Part shown: positions 1 through 7,620 of the stretch, one piece after another
Layout: each line of letters opens with the position of its first letter
Numbering within the stretch: position 1 is the stretch's first letter
Source of the DNA: Bacteroidaceae bacterium
Lineage (GTDB): Bacteria; Bacteroidota; Bacteroidia; Bacteroidales; Bacteroidaceae
Assembly (NCBI GenBank): GCA_016292045.1
Contig: JAEEZX010000019.1
Span: forward strand, 1 to 64,000
Direction of reading: 5' to 3'
Length of the DNA: 64,000 bases
Made by a program: the position numbers and the translations under genes
The notes under the pieces: generated by a model
What the model was told of the DNA's origin: nothing
What the model saw: only the letters and a program-made list of their open reading frames with translations
Databases searched by the model: none

Positions 1-1293
1 ATGGGCGGCTCGAGACGCGGCAAGAGCATTGTTCTGCGTTCGCTGGAAGAGCTTTTCCTCAGCAAAGATATTGCAGAGAAAAATGCCGCAGTGAAAAGGG
101 CTGCCGACTACTCTCTGCTCAGCGAGAAGGAACAGAAAGAGATGGCTCCACCAAGAGAGGTGATACGCATCTTCGACTCCATCCCGACATCCATTGCGCT
201 GCTCAAACAGATGCAGATAAACGGCGGTGGTGCGATATATATTTCGTGCTCTGAATGTGGTGAGTTGGGTAAGAAGATAGGTTCAGCCTACTACTCTGTG
301 ACGCTCGACATGATGAAAAAGGGCTACGACGGAACAGGTGAGCCGTTCCTTCACGAAACATCTTCCAAGATCTATTTTGTTGAATCGATGAAGATATTCA
401 CAAACATCGGAGGCACTGAGGACCCGATGTATAAGGTTTTCAGCCATTGCGATTCGGACGGTACACTATCGCGAGGTGTCGTGACGATTCTGGGCGAGCC
501 CAAGGATGAGGTCAAGGAAGGTCCTTACAAATCCCCTTCGTGGACGGAAGAGCAAGTGAAGATACTTCTCAGGGGAGCGAACAGGCTACGTAATTTTGAC
601 AACCGATTTAACGAAAACCAAAACGAAAACCAAAACAATGATAAAGAAAGTGATGAGCGCGTGTATGAAAGCGCAAAAGACAGTGACGGCAGTGCTCCTA
701 CCGTTGAAGAGTATAATATCAGTCTGCAAAGAGAGCGCGAACGTCATGCGCTCTGCATACCTGCAATTGTCTCATTCGGTAAGGAGATTAAGAGCGATTT
801 ATCGCGAATTGGTGAAATAGCTGACGATTGTTGCTCCAGAGCCTTCGAGGTTGCTCAGGGAATGTGCTATCTGCTCTATGTCGCTAACGGACTCGCAGAA
901 ATCCCCGAAGGGGAACGGGACGCAAAATACCACGAGACAATGCACAGGATCTTCGATGTGGTGCGCTGGTGGATAAATCGTTCGATGGAATGCGCCATAG
1001 CGATACAGACCCGGCTGAACGCCAACAGCAAATCGCACCGTGAGGAGATACGTCTGGCATACAAGCAGACAATCGGTGCGTCATCCGCTCTGGGTGTCTT
1101 CAACGAGCGGGAGATGGCCTTTGTTGAGTACGAGAAGTCGCACGCCGGGGAAATCGTCAACGTGAGGGCGGTGATAAATTCAATAGAACTGCTGAAAAAA
1201 CTAAACCCGAAGACCGTGTCCAGAGATATCAAGGCGCGTGGATGGGAAGAGTTTTCGCATGGCAAATACAGAGTTCCAAAAAAGGAGGATTGA
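1..1293 (+). CDS. DUF3987-like P-loop protein, C-terminal part (5' truncated by window)
   Basis: The frame is open from base 1, and its first residues read GGSRRGKS, a Walker A (GxxxxGKS) motif. A P-loop at the very start of the ORF means the true N-terminus lies upstream, so the ATG at position 1 is probably internal. The visible 430 residues contain an N/Q/E/K-rich linker (about 200-220) followed by a mostly helical C-terminal region. The layout resembles the DUF3987 primase/helicase-like ATPases found in Bacteroidales integrative and mobilizable elements; that family call comes from memory of the family, not from a search. The next gene starts 2 bp downstream of its stop, so the two form an operon. 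The role in element replication or mobilisation is inferred. Confidence 0.6.
   Translation: MGGSRRGKSIVLRSLEELFLSKDIAEKNAAVKRAADYSLLSEKEQKEMAPPREVIRIFDSIPTSIALLKQMQINGGGAIYISCSECGELGKKIGSAYYSVTLDMMKKGYDGTGEPFLHETSSKIYFVESMKIFTNIGGTEDPMYKVFSHCDSDGTLSRGVVTILGEPKDEVKEGPYKSPSWTEEQVKILLRGANRLRNFDNRFNENQNENQNNDKESDERVYESAKDSDGSAPTVEEYNISLQRERERHALCIPAIVSFGKEIKSDLSRIGEIADDCCSRAFEVAQGMCYLLYVANGLAEIPEGERDAKYHETMHRIFDVVRWWINRSMECAIAIQTRLNANSKSHREEIRLAYKQTIGASSALGVFNEREMAFVEYEKSHAGEIVNVRAVINSIELLKKLNPKTVSRDIKARGWEEFSHGKYRVPKKED
1281..1288 (+). promoter_or_regulatory. Strong Shine-Dalgarno (AAAGGAGG)
   Basis: A full AAAGGAGG sits 7 nt before the ATG at 1296 and overlaps the last codons of the upstream gene. 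Bacteroidetes genes generally lack SD sequences, and none of the housekeeping genes in this window shows one this good, so it fixes the start and hints at foreign origin. Confidence 0.75.
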
Positions 1294-1295
1294 TT

Positions 1296-1556
1296 ATGAA
1301 AACATCAAAGAAAATACTGAAGAAAGTAAGAGGGACGTATAAGAAGAAGGTATCCCTCACCAGCCTTGCCGAAGAATACTACGGCGATGAGTATTGTGAT
1401 TCACACAGGCGCTTCCTTTTCCGCAAGGAAATGGAGCTAAAGTTCGGACACCATCTTACGCTCGAAAAGCGCCTGAAAAGACGCGGCTACCATCATCGGA
1501 GACCTCTGACACCGGAAATGCTTAGCGTCATAAAGGAAAGAATCGGAAAGCCGTGA
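1296..1556 (+). CDS. Small basic hypothetical protein of a mobile-element gene pair
   Basis: This 86-residue protein is lysine- and arginine-rich (N-terminus MKTSKKILKKVRGTYKKK) and has no recognised domain. The ORF track starts it at 1242 inside the upstream gene. The ATG at 1296 is preferred because AAAGGAGG lies 7 nt upstream, an unusually perfect Shine-Dalgarno for Bacteroidetes, and because it follows the upstream stop by 2 bp. The high charge and small size would suit a nucleic-acid-binding accessory protein of the element, but no function is claimed. A bidirectional terminator lies downstream at 1677-1701. Confidence 0.6.
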   Translation: MKTSKKILKKVRGTYKKKVSLTSLAEEYYGDEYCDSHRRFLFRKEMELKFGHHLTLEKRLKRRGYHHRRPLTPEMLSVIKERIGKP

Positions 1557-1561
1557 GAGAT

Positions 1562-1670
1562 GTAAGAAGTAAGATGTAAGAGTGAAGAACGAAGGCGCCC
1601 CAAAAAATCGGAATATTCGGAGTATTCGGAATAATCGGAGTATTCGAAGGGCGCCTCTTCACTCTTCACT
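1562..1670. repeat. Composite tandem-repeat hairpin (heptamers / GGCGCC / 9-mers / GGCGCC / heptamers)
   Basis: The left arm is GTAAGAA, GTAAGAT, GTAAGAG, TGAAGAA (period 7), then a GGCGCCC box. The centre is TCGGAATAT, TCGGAGTAT, TCGGAATAA, TCGGAGTAT (period 9, 1608-1643). The right arm is GGGCGCC followed by TCTTCAC twice (1656-1669). The arms AGTGAAGAACGAAGGCGCCC and GGGCGCCTCTTCACTCTTCACT are near reverse complements, so the whole element can fold as a long hairpin with the 9-mers in the loop. Confidence 0.85.
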
Positions 1671-1676
1671 AAAAAT

Positions 1677-1701
1677 GGCATCCGAAAGGGTGCCGTTTTT
1701 T
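1677..1701. terminator. Bidirectional rho-independent terminator
   Basis: The stem GGCATCC-GAAA-GGGTGCC is followed by GTTTTTT on the plus strand and flanked by AAAAA on the other side, so it can stop both the plus-strand gene pair ending at 1556 and the minus-strand gene ending at 1757. Confidence 0.8.
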
Positions 1702-1707
1702 GTTCCC

Positions 1708-1734
1708 GAGACATCCGAGACATTCGAGACATCA
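1708..1734. repeat. Period-9 tandem repeat (GAGACATCC)x3
   Basis: Three contiguous 9-mers read GAGACATCC, GAGACATTC, GAGACATCA just beyond the terminator. A decayed relative (GCGATATCC, GCGACATCG) occurs at 32481-32498. Confidence 0.8.
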
Positions 1735-1756
1735 AATTTTGTGTCCCCTACTCTGT

Positions 1757-4700
1757 CTAGAAGAGAACCTTCCTGCCCCTGTTGATGTAGATGCCCTTCT
1801 TCGTGGGCCTCGAACTCAGTCTGCGGCCGCTCAGGTCGTACCACACACCATCGGATTCTTCACTCTTCACTCTTAACTCTTCACTCTTCACTTCATCCAC
1901 TCCCGTGGAACCGGCATCGTCCCAATGCAGCATGAAATGGTCCACACTCCACCAGGCCGTGGTCTGCGCACTGATAAAGGCATTGACAGTAAGCCTGTCG
2001 CCGCTCTGGGCCGTGAACACAGGCAAGGTCACCTTCTGCCAACCGCGCTGATAAGGGCTGCCGTCCACCGTCTGGTCGCCAATGCCCGTGAGAGTCTCCT
2101 GATAAACAGTCTCCTCACCGCTGCGGGAACGGTGCACAGCCTGCAACGTGACATTCTGACCCGTGGCGCAGCGCATCAAGGCACTCAGCGTGAAGTCACC
2201 GGCCGGAAGATACTCGACAGTCTGCGACATCGACGACTCCAGAGAACCCTGACTGTAGACATCGAAATATGAGTTGCCGCTGTCGCCGTCCCAGGACTGA
2301 CCGCTGCGGGTCTCCTGGTTGTGCGTCGTCCAGCCGTAGAGGTCGGCACGCAGGCAGTCGGTGTTCTTTATCAGTGACGAAGCATCTCTGCCGCCCTGCT
2401 CCTCATCGGGACATACTGCCGCCAACTGCTCGTCGCGACGCTGCGCCGCATCGGCAAGGAACCGGTCGCCCTCGCCGCCAAGCACCTCATCCTCAGTGCC
2501 AAGACGGACAAGCTGGAAATCGTCGGCACCGGCCCAGCGGGCTGTCATCACACCCTGATTCCTGATGCCGATACGCAGCGTGCCGCCGCGCACCACAATA
2601 CGGTCGATGACGGTCTCGCGTCCGTAGTCAATCTCCGAATCGACGGTGACGGGTGCGAAATACTCCACATCCTCGGCACGGGCATAGAGACCCACGTTGC
2701 CGTTAACAGAGGCTCCGCTGACTTCGTTCGACGAATTGAAGCACACAGCCCTCAGTTCGTACACACCGGCGGGCAGGTTGTCGATATCCTGATGATAGTC
2801 GAAAGCCATTATCTCCGCCGTGGGAGACCACACCTCGAGATAGGTGTCGCCGGTGGCCTTCGTATAACCGTTGGCGGCGCTGCGCTCACACACCCATCCC
2901 GGAACGGCATCCTTGGTGGAGGTCTGTATGTGGGGATTGGTGATGTAGCCGGTACTGAGCTCGCTGCTGGTGGCCTCGCCGCCATAGAGCGTGGTGGCCG
3001 TCAGACGGAAGCTGTCCGTGTAGCGCTGTATGGCGGTGAGAGGCACGGTGTATTCCATGCTGCTGCCCTCGAAGTCGGGACGGCTGTCGAACACAGCCAG
3101 GGCAGTCCATTCCCCACCCCCGGTCCTGCGCTCCAGCGTCATCTGCTCCGTGGCATCGCCGTTGGTGTTGCCGATGAGGAATGTCAGCGTGCCGTCATCC
3201 TCGTTGATGCGATAGTCCAGCGTGGGAGTCTTCACTCCGGGAGCCCACCACGCGGGAGCCTTGGTGTTCTCGGCACGGTAGGCAAAGGTGGAGCGATGGT
3301 CGCGATAGACCTCTCCGGCAGGCGTGATGCCTCCGTCGTCGTAGAACATATTATTGCGCCAGTAGTCGAAGGAATAGATGGCATAGCGCTCTATGTAGTT
3401 GCTCTCCTCCAGACGCACCAGCAGGGCCTGCAGATAGGCACGCGACTTGTCGTAGCTGTTGATGACCGACGAGGTGGAACTGTGCCACGAGGCGCCTATC
3501 TCCATCTCGGAGAGCCATACGGGGCGGCCGGTGGTGTTCCAGATGGTCCAGCACTGGTCCGTCATATACTTGGCGTAGGTGTCGGCATCGCGGCTGCCGA
3601 TGTCCCAGTAGGCGTGCGTCACCACGAAGTCGCAGCGCGAGTGGTTGTCGTTGTTGTCCACATAGCTGCAGTAGTTCTTAAGATAATCGAAGTCGGTAGG
3701 TTGCGGCGAACCGATACGTCCTCCTCCCGCCTGGAAATCATCGTTCAGCTGATAGGCCGTCCAGGCATCGATGGTGCCCCCGCAGGAGCATATACTGCTG
3801 GTGTGCTGCTCGGAATGGTCGGGCTCGTTGAGCGACATGGATGCCGTCGCCGTCTTGTTGTTCACGTCGGAGGCGCCGGGCCAGTAGCGATGCTGGCGGC
3901 AGGGCACATACTCCATATTGGAGGTGGAACTGTAGCCGGCACTCCACGACCAATACCACGTGGCACGCAGCTGAGGACCCTTCGTGGCGCCGCCCGTGTC
4001 AGCCCAGCCTTTCTTGGAGACATACTGCCAGGGCTTGATGTTGACGGACGAGACGCGGCGGCTGAGCGACGCAGGCAGAGTGACCACCTGGTCGGCATGG
4101 TCGGCCACATAGACGCGGCTGTGTCCGCTGCCTCCTGTGCCGGAAGCCAGCGTGGCCATATAGCCGCGACGCAGAGTGAAGGATGTCATCGTGTTGCTCT
4201 GCCCGCCAAGGTCGCTGTGATTGCCAACAGCCAGAGTGAAATCGCCGGAAGTGCCCTCGCATGTCATAGGCACCGCGGGCAGGGGAATGACGGCGGCGCC
4301 GTTGAGATAGATGGCCACGCGGCAGTTGACGTTGTTACGGGCTTTCTCACCGGAGACGGTCACATACTTGAGATACTTGCTGATGACCTCGCTCGGCACG
4401 ATATTGTCGAAAATGAGCCACGTACGCTCGCTGCCGAGATTGACAGTGCTGCCAGTCATCGGATTGTCGTTAGACGTGATGTGGATGTCTATTGCATCGC
4501 TGCAGTCGAGACTCCTGCCGCTGAGACGGCAGAAATCCACTTCCCTGACACCCTGTGCATTGGTGTACTCCTGCGACTGCCAGGCTTCGCGCGCTTCCTC
4601 CCAACTGCTTCCCACGGCGGGAATGACGGAGAACTGTGTGTGACTGCCCTTGCGCTTGTCGTAGTAGACGCTGACGTAGTCCTTACTCTTCTGGGCACCG

Positions 4701-5089
4701 TCTATGCCGACGCACTTGCCGTTCTTCTTGCTGACAATATGCACGTAGGCACCCTCGTCTGCCTGCCAGCAGAAGCGGTCGGCTGTGGACTTCGACTCCA
4801 GTGTCATACTCCACGCGTTGGCCGAACTGGCAGCCAGATACTTGCCGCTGCTCTTCTGACGCAGCAATACGTAGCCGGACTGGCCCGACTCCTCAGCCAC
4901 GAAGACATAACCGTCGGAGCGGGTGCCGTAAGCCGACAGGGCGGGACCGCTGCCGGCCTCGTTGGAGCCCAGCAGCTTCTCGTAGATGTTAAGCCAGATG
5001 TAATACTCCGTACCCGGATTCAAGGCGGCAGGGGCCGTCGTGAACACCGTCATGAGCAGGCTGACACCCAGCAGGAGTCGTCTCATCAT
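1757..5089 (-). CDS. Secreted GH128-like glucan hydrolase with T9SS-type sorting tail
   Basis: The 1110-residue protein has a signal peptide (MMRRLLLGVSLLMTVFTTAPA). An N-terminal ricin/beta-trefoil-like region follows (about 25-155; GKYLAASS and GKCVGID motifs). The catalytic region has the GH128/Asl1-like signature: ATWYWSWS, EYVPCRQ, SLNEPDHSEQ (likely acid/base Glu), FVVTHAYWD and PVWLSEMEIG (likely nucleophile Glu). Beta-sandwich modules and a C-terminal WYDLSGRR...KKGIYI tail of the type IX secretion kind follow. GH128 enzymes cleave beta-1,3-glucan, so export and beta-glucan degradation are inferred. The start overlaps the HU/LysM stop by 4 bp (ATGA), indicating translational coupling to a housekeeping operon. 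A heptamer array is inserted in frame just before the tail. Confidence 0.75.
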   Translation of the reverse strand: MMRRLLLGVSLLMTVFTTAPAALNPGTEYYIWLNIYEKLLGSNEAGSGPALSAYGTRSDGYVFVAEESGQSGYVLLRQKSSGKYLAASSANAWSMTLESKSTADRFCWQADEGAYVHIVSKKNGKCVGIDGAQKSKDYVSVYYDKRKGSHTQFSVIPAVGSSWEEAREAWQSQEYTNAQGVREVDFCRLSGRSLDCSDAIDIHITSNDNPMTGSTVNLGSERTWLIFDNIVPSEVISKYLKYVTVSGEKARNNVNCRVAIYLNGAAVIPLPAVPMTCEGTSGDFTLAVGNHSDLGGQSNTMTSFTLRRGYMATLASGTGGSGHSRVYVADHADQVVTLPASLSRRVSSVNIKPWQYVSKKGWADTGGATKGPQLRATWYWSWSAGYSSTSNMEYVPCRQHRYWPGASDVNNKTATASMSLNEPDHSEQHTSSICSCGGTIDAWTAYQLNDDFQAGGGRIGSPQPTDFDYLKNYCSYVDNNDNHSRCDFVVTHAYWDIGSRDADTYAKYMTDQCWTIWNTTGRPVWLSEMEIGASWHSSTSSVINSYDKSRAYLQALLVRLEESNYIERYAIYSFDYWRNNMFYDDGGITPAGEVYRDHRSTFAYRAENTKAPAWWAPGVKTPTLDYRINEDDGTLTFLIGNTNGDATEQMTLERRTGGGEWTALAVFDSRPDFEGSSMEYTVPLTAIQRYTDSFRLTATTLYGGEATSSELSTGYITNPHIQTSTKDAVPGWVCERSAANGYTKATGDTYLEVWSPTAEIMAFDYHQDIDNLPAGVYELRAVCFNSSNEVSGASVNGNVGLYARAEDVEYFAPVTVDSEIDYGRETVIDRIVVRGGTLRIGIRNQGVMTARWAGADDFQLVRLGTEDEVLGGEGDRFLADAAQRRDEQLAAVCPDEEQGGRDASSLIKNTDCLRADLYGWTTHNQETRSGQSWDGDSGNSYFDVYSQGSLESSMSQTVEYLPAGDFTLSALMRCATGQNVTLQAVHRSRSGEETVYQETLTGIGDQTVDGSPYQRGWQKVTLPVFTAQSGDRLTVNAFISAQTTAWWSVDHFMLHWDDAGSTGVDEVKSEELRVKSEESDGVWYDLSGRRLSSRPTKKGIYINRGRKVLF
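1857..1891. repeat. In-frame period-7 array (TCTTCAC)x5 inside the GH128 gene
   Basis: Five contiguous heptamers read TCTTCAC, TCTTCAC, TCTTAAC, TCTTCAC, TCTTCAC. On the coding strand this is (GTGAAGA)n, giving VKSEELRVKSEE in the linker before the sorting tail. The same unit occurs twice in the intergenic hairpin at 1656-1669. Confidence 0.9.
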
Positions 5090-6033
5090 TTATCCTTGCG
5101 CACCATTTTGGGGATGCGAATCTGAGCGCCGGGAGGAATGATATCGGGGTTCTTTATATCATTGAACACTATAATATATTCCATCAAGTCGCTGTTACCA
5201 AGTTCTTTACGGGCTATCTTCAGAAGACCCTCGCCCACCTGCATCTCATGCACGCAGACCTCGCCCACAATCCAATAGTCGCCGCCCTCCACCTGAGGAT
5301 AGTTCTTGGCAAGCTCCTCGGGAGTGGGTTCTGCCACAATCACCTCCTCTTCCACTACGGGTTCGTCGTCCACAGCAGGTTCGGTGACCTCGTTGGTTCC
5401 GCGCTGTGTGCCGAAATAGTAGCACACGCCGCCCACGATGAACAGCAGCACGATGATGAGCAGCCACTTCCACCACGAAGAGCCCTCGCTCTGCTGCACG
5501 GGAGCAGCGGCCTCGGGAGCTTTCTGTTCGGGGGCCTTCTCCTCCTTTGCGGGCTTCGGTTCGGGCTTGGGTTCGGGCTTCGGTTCGGGTTTCGGCTCGG
5601 GCTTCGGTTCGGGCTTCGGCTCGGGTTTCTGTACGGGAGCAGGCTCCTCGGTCTTCTTCACGGGAGGCACTGCGGGAGTGTCGATGCGCTCCATATCCTC
5701 CTGAGAAGTGGAATCGGCGAGCACTGTCGTCTCGAACTCGGAGAACGGGCGGTTCACCTGGTCGCGCAGGGAAGCGTCGGGAGTGAATGTCACCTTGGTG
5801 TGGCCCTCAATACGGATACGTTCACCGGTGTTGACATCTACGCTCTCGCGATCGCTCACCTCGATGAGCTTGAAGGTGCCGAGTCCCTTCACCTTGACGA
5901 GTTTATCCTGCATGAGACCTTCGCGTATGGTCTCGAAGAAGATACGCACGAAATTTTCGGTATCCTGCTTTGTGATACCGGTTCGCTTTGCCATCTTGGC
6001 AGCGAGTTCTAACTGCGAAATTTTCTGTTCCAT
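5086..6033 (-). CDS. HU-family DNA-binding protein with transmembrane segment and C-terminal LysM
   Basis: Residues 1-95 form an HU/IHF-type fold (KVKGLGTFKLIEV, VNTGERIRIEGHTKVTFTPD). Residues about 136-162 are a PEPK tandem repeat forming a stiff charged spacer. Residues about 187-207 (WWKWLLIIVLLFIVGGVCYYF) are a single transmembrane helix, then an acidic stretch, then a LysM domain at about 263-310 (VGEGLLKIARKELGN, IIPPGAQIRIPK). The topology implied is DNA-binding domain in the cytoplasm and peptidoglycan-binding domain in the periplasm, so it could tether the nucleoid to the wall; that role is inference. Similar HU-LysM proteins occur in Bacteroidetes beside rimO and a plain HU. It lies 19 bp downstream of HU and overlaps the GH128 gene by 4 bp. 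Confidence 0.85.
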   Translation of the reverse strand: MEQKISQLELAAKMAKRTGITKQDTENFVRIFFETIREGLMQDKLVKVKGLGTFKLIEVSDRESVDVNTGERIRIEGHTKVTFTPDASLRDQVNRPFSEFETTVLADSTSQEDMERIDTPAVPPVKKTEEPAPVQKPEPKPEPKPEPKPEPKPEPKPEPKPAKEEKAPEQKAPEAAAPVQQSEGSSWWKWLLIIVLLFIVGGVCYYFGTQRGTNEVTEPAVDDEPVVEEEVIVAEPTPEELAKNYPQVEGGDYWIVGEVCVHEMQVGEGLLKIARKELGNSDLMEYIIVFNDIKNPDIIPPGAQIRIPKMVRKDK

Positions 6034-6052
6034 GATATAAACTCGTTAAGGA

Positions 6053-6322
6053 CTAAATCTTTGACTTCAGTATCTGACTGGGTTTGAAGGCCACTACAAG
6101 TTTTGGCGGCACAAGCATACGCTGGCCGGTGGTGGGATTGACAATGACGCGCTCCAGACGCTTCTTCACCTCGAAATTGCCAAATGAGGAGATGCTCACC
6201 GTCTGTTCGTCTTCAAGGGCTGCCGTGAGTTCGCTCACGAGAGCTGCCACCTGTTGGTTCACTACACGCGAAGGAAACTGTCCCTTACGCATTACGGTTG
6301 ATAGGAATTCCTTGTTGTTCAT
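6053..6322 (-). CDS. HU-family DNA-binding protein
   Basis: The 89-residue protein has the full length of a histone-like HU/IHF subunit. The characteristic features are VSISSFGNFEVKKR and the DNA-clasping arm region ERVIVNPTTGQRMLVPPKLVVAFKPS. It should form dimers that bend DNA in the nucleoid. Its start overlaps the rimO stop by 4 bp (6319-6322), and it precedes the membrane-anchored HU-LysM gene, so two HU-type proteins are made from one message. There is no sign of truncation. Confidence 0.93.
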   Translation of the reverse strand: MNNKEFLSTVMRKGQFPSRVVNQQVAALVSELTAALEDEQTVSISSFGNFEVKKRLERVIVNPTTGQRMLVPPKLVVAFKPSQILKSKI

Positions 6323-7620
6323 AGTATAGTAGAATATAAATCGAAATCATCTGCTGATGTGACCTTCACATCGTAGAAACGTCCCGCCTGGACATCGGGT
6401 GCATCGGCAACGGCGATGAGCACCTCGGGATCCACCTCGGGAGAATCGAACTCGGTGCGTCCCACCCAATAGTCGCCCTCGCGGCGGTCGATGATGACGC
6501 GCAACTGCTGCCCCACCTTCTCGCCCTGCACCTCGGAGGAGATGCGCTGCTGCACACGCATGAGTTTGGAGAGGCGTGCCTGCTTGGTCTCCTCGGGAAT
6601 GTCGTCGCTGTAGTGGTCGGCACTCCACGTGCCCTCCTCCTCACTGTAGGCAAAGGCACCGAGACGCTCGAAACGTACCTCGCGCACGAAGTCGAGGAGT
6701 TCGTTGAAGGCCTCCTCCGTCTCTCCCGGATGGCCCACCATCATCGTGGTGCGCAGATGTATGCCGGGCACGGCGGCGCGTATGTCGCTTATGAGGCGGC
6801 GCGTCTGATCCGCTGTGATGTGGCGGTGCATCTTTTCGAGCACGGGATCGGCGATATGCTGCAAGGCGATGTCGAGATAGCGGCACACCTTGGGATTGTT
6901 GCGCATGACATCGAGGAGCTCCATGGGGAAGTCGGTGGGATATGCGTAGTGGAGACGTATCCACTCCACACCATCGACAGCGGCAACGGCCTCGACAAGC
7001 TGTGCTATGCGGCGCTCGCCGTAGAGGTCGAGACCGTAGTAGGTGAGTTCCTGGGCTATCACCTGCAGTTCCTTCACACCCCGGCTCACGAGATAGCGCA
7101 CCTCCTCCACGATGTCCTCAACGGGACGGGAGACGTGACGGCCCGTGATGATGGGAATGGCACAATAGGCGCAATGGCGGTTGCAGCCCTCGGAAATCTT
7201 GAGATATGCGTAGTGGGAAGGCGTGGTGACGCGGCGCTCGCACATGAGGTCGCTGCGCACGCTGGCACCCAAATCGCGGACGATGCCGTCCCAGTCGAAC
7301 TTACCGTAGAAGCGGTCCACCTCGGGAAGTTCTCCCTGCAGTTCCTCCAGATAGCGCTGAGAGAGGCATCCCATCACGTAGAGACGGCGCAGCCTGCCCT
7401 CCTTCTTGCGCTCTATCTGCTCGAGGATGACATTGATGCTCTCCTCCTTGGCATCGCCGATAAATCCGCAGGTGTTGACAATTGCCACATCACCGCCGGG
7501 CATCTCGGGGTCGTGGTGTACATCAAAACCCTCAGCCTCAAGCTGACGGATAAGACGCTCGGAATCCACGAGATTCTTACTGCATCCCAGGGTGATAATA
7601 TCAACTGAACAGCGAATCAA
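6319..7620 (-). CDS. rimO: Ribosomal protein uS12 methylthiotransferase
   Basis: This radical SAM methylthiotransferase adds a methylthio group to the conserved aspartate of ribosomal protein uS12. The N-terminal UPF0004 domain starts VDIITLGCSKNLVDSERL. The radical SAM CxxxCxxC motif is CNRHCAYC, in SEGCNRHCAYCAIPIITGRH, and a C-terminal TRAM-type domain ends near VDPEVLIAVADA. At 433 residues it is the normal length. The start overlaps the ftsY end by 20 bp, so the two genes are translationally linked. Confidence 0.95.
   Translation of the reverse strand: MIRCSVDIITLGCSKNLVDSERLIRQLEAEGFDVHHDPEMPGGDVAIVNTCGFIGDAKEESINVILEQIERKKEGRLRRLYVMGCLSQRYLEELQGELPEVDRFYGKFDWDGIVRDLGASVRSDLMCERRVTTPSHYAYLKISEGCNRHCAYCAIPIITGRHVSRPVEDIVEEVRYLVSRGVKELQVIAQELTYYGLDLYGERRIAQLVEAVAAVDGVEWIRLHYAYPTDFPMELLDVMRNNPKVCRYLDIALQHIADPVLEKMHRHITADQTRRLISDIRAAVPGIHLRTTMMVGHPGETEEAFNELLDFVREVRFERLGAFAYSEEEGTWSADHYSDDIPEETKQARLSKLMRVQQRISSEVQGEKVGQQLRVIIDRREGDYWVGRTEFDSPEVDPEVLIAVADAPDVQAGRFYDVKVTSADDFDLYSTIL

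Noticed and set aside
2792-5125. 777-residue plus-strand ORF opposite the GH128 gene
   Set aside because: Antisense shadow: GC-rich codon bias leaves the opposite frame open, the translation is low-complexity (HIAAVVL, GRRGGT) and the minus strand has clear enzyme motifs.
5558-5640. Tandem 12-bp repeat considered as an intergenic array or CRISPR-like element
   Set aside because: It is the in-frame PEPK-encoding spacer of the HU/LysM protein; no spacers or unique inserts separate the units.
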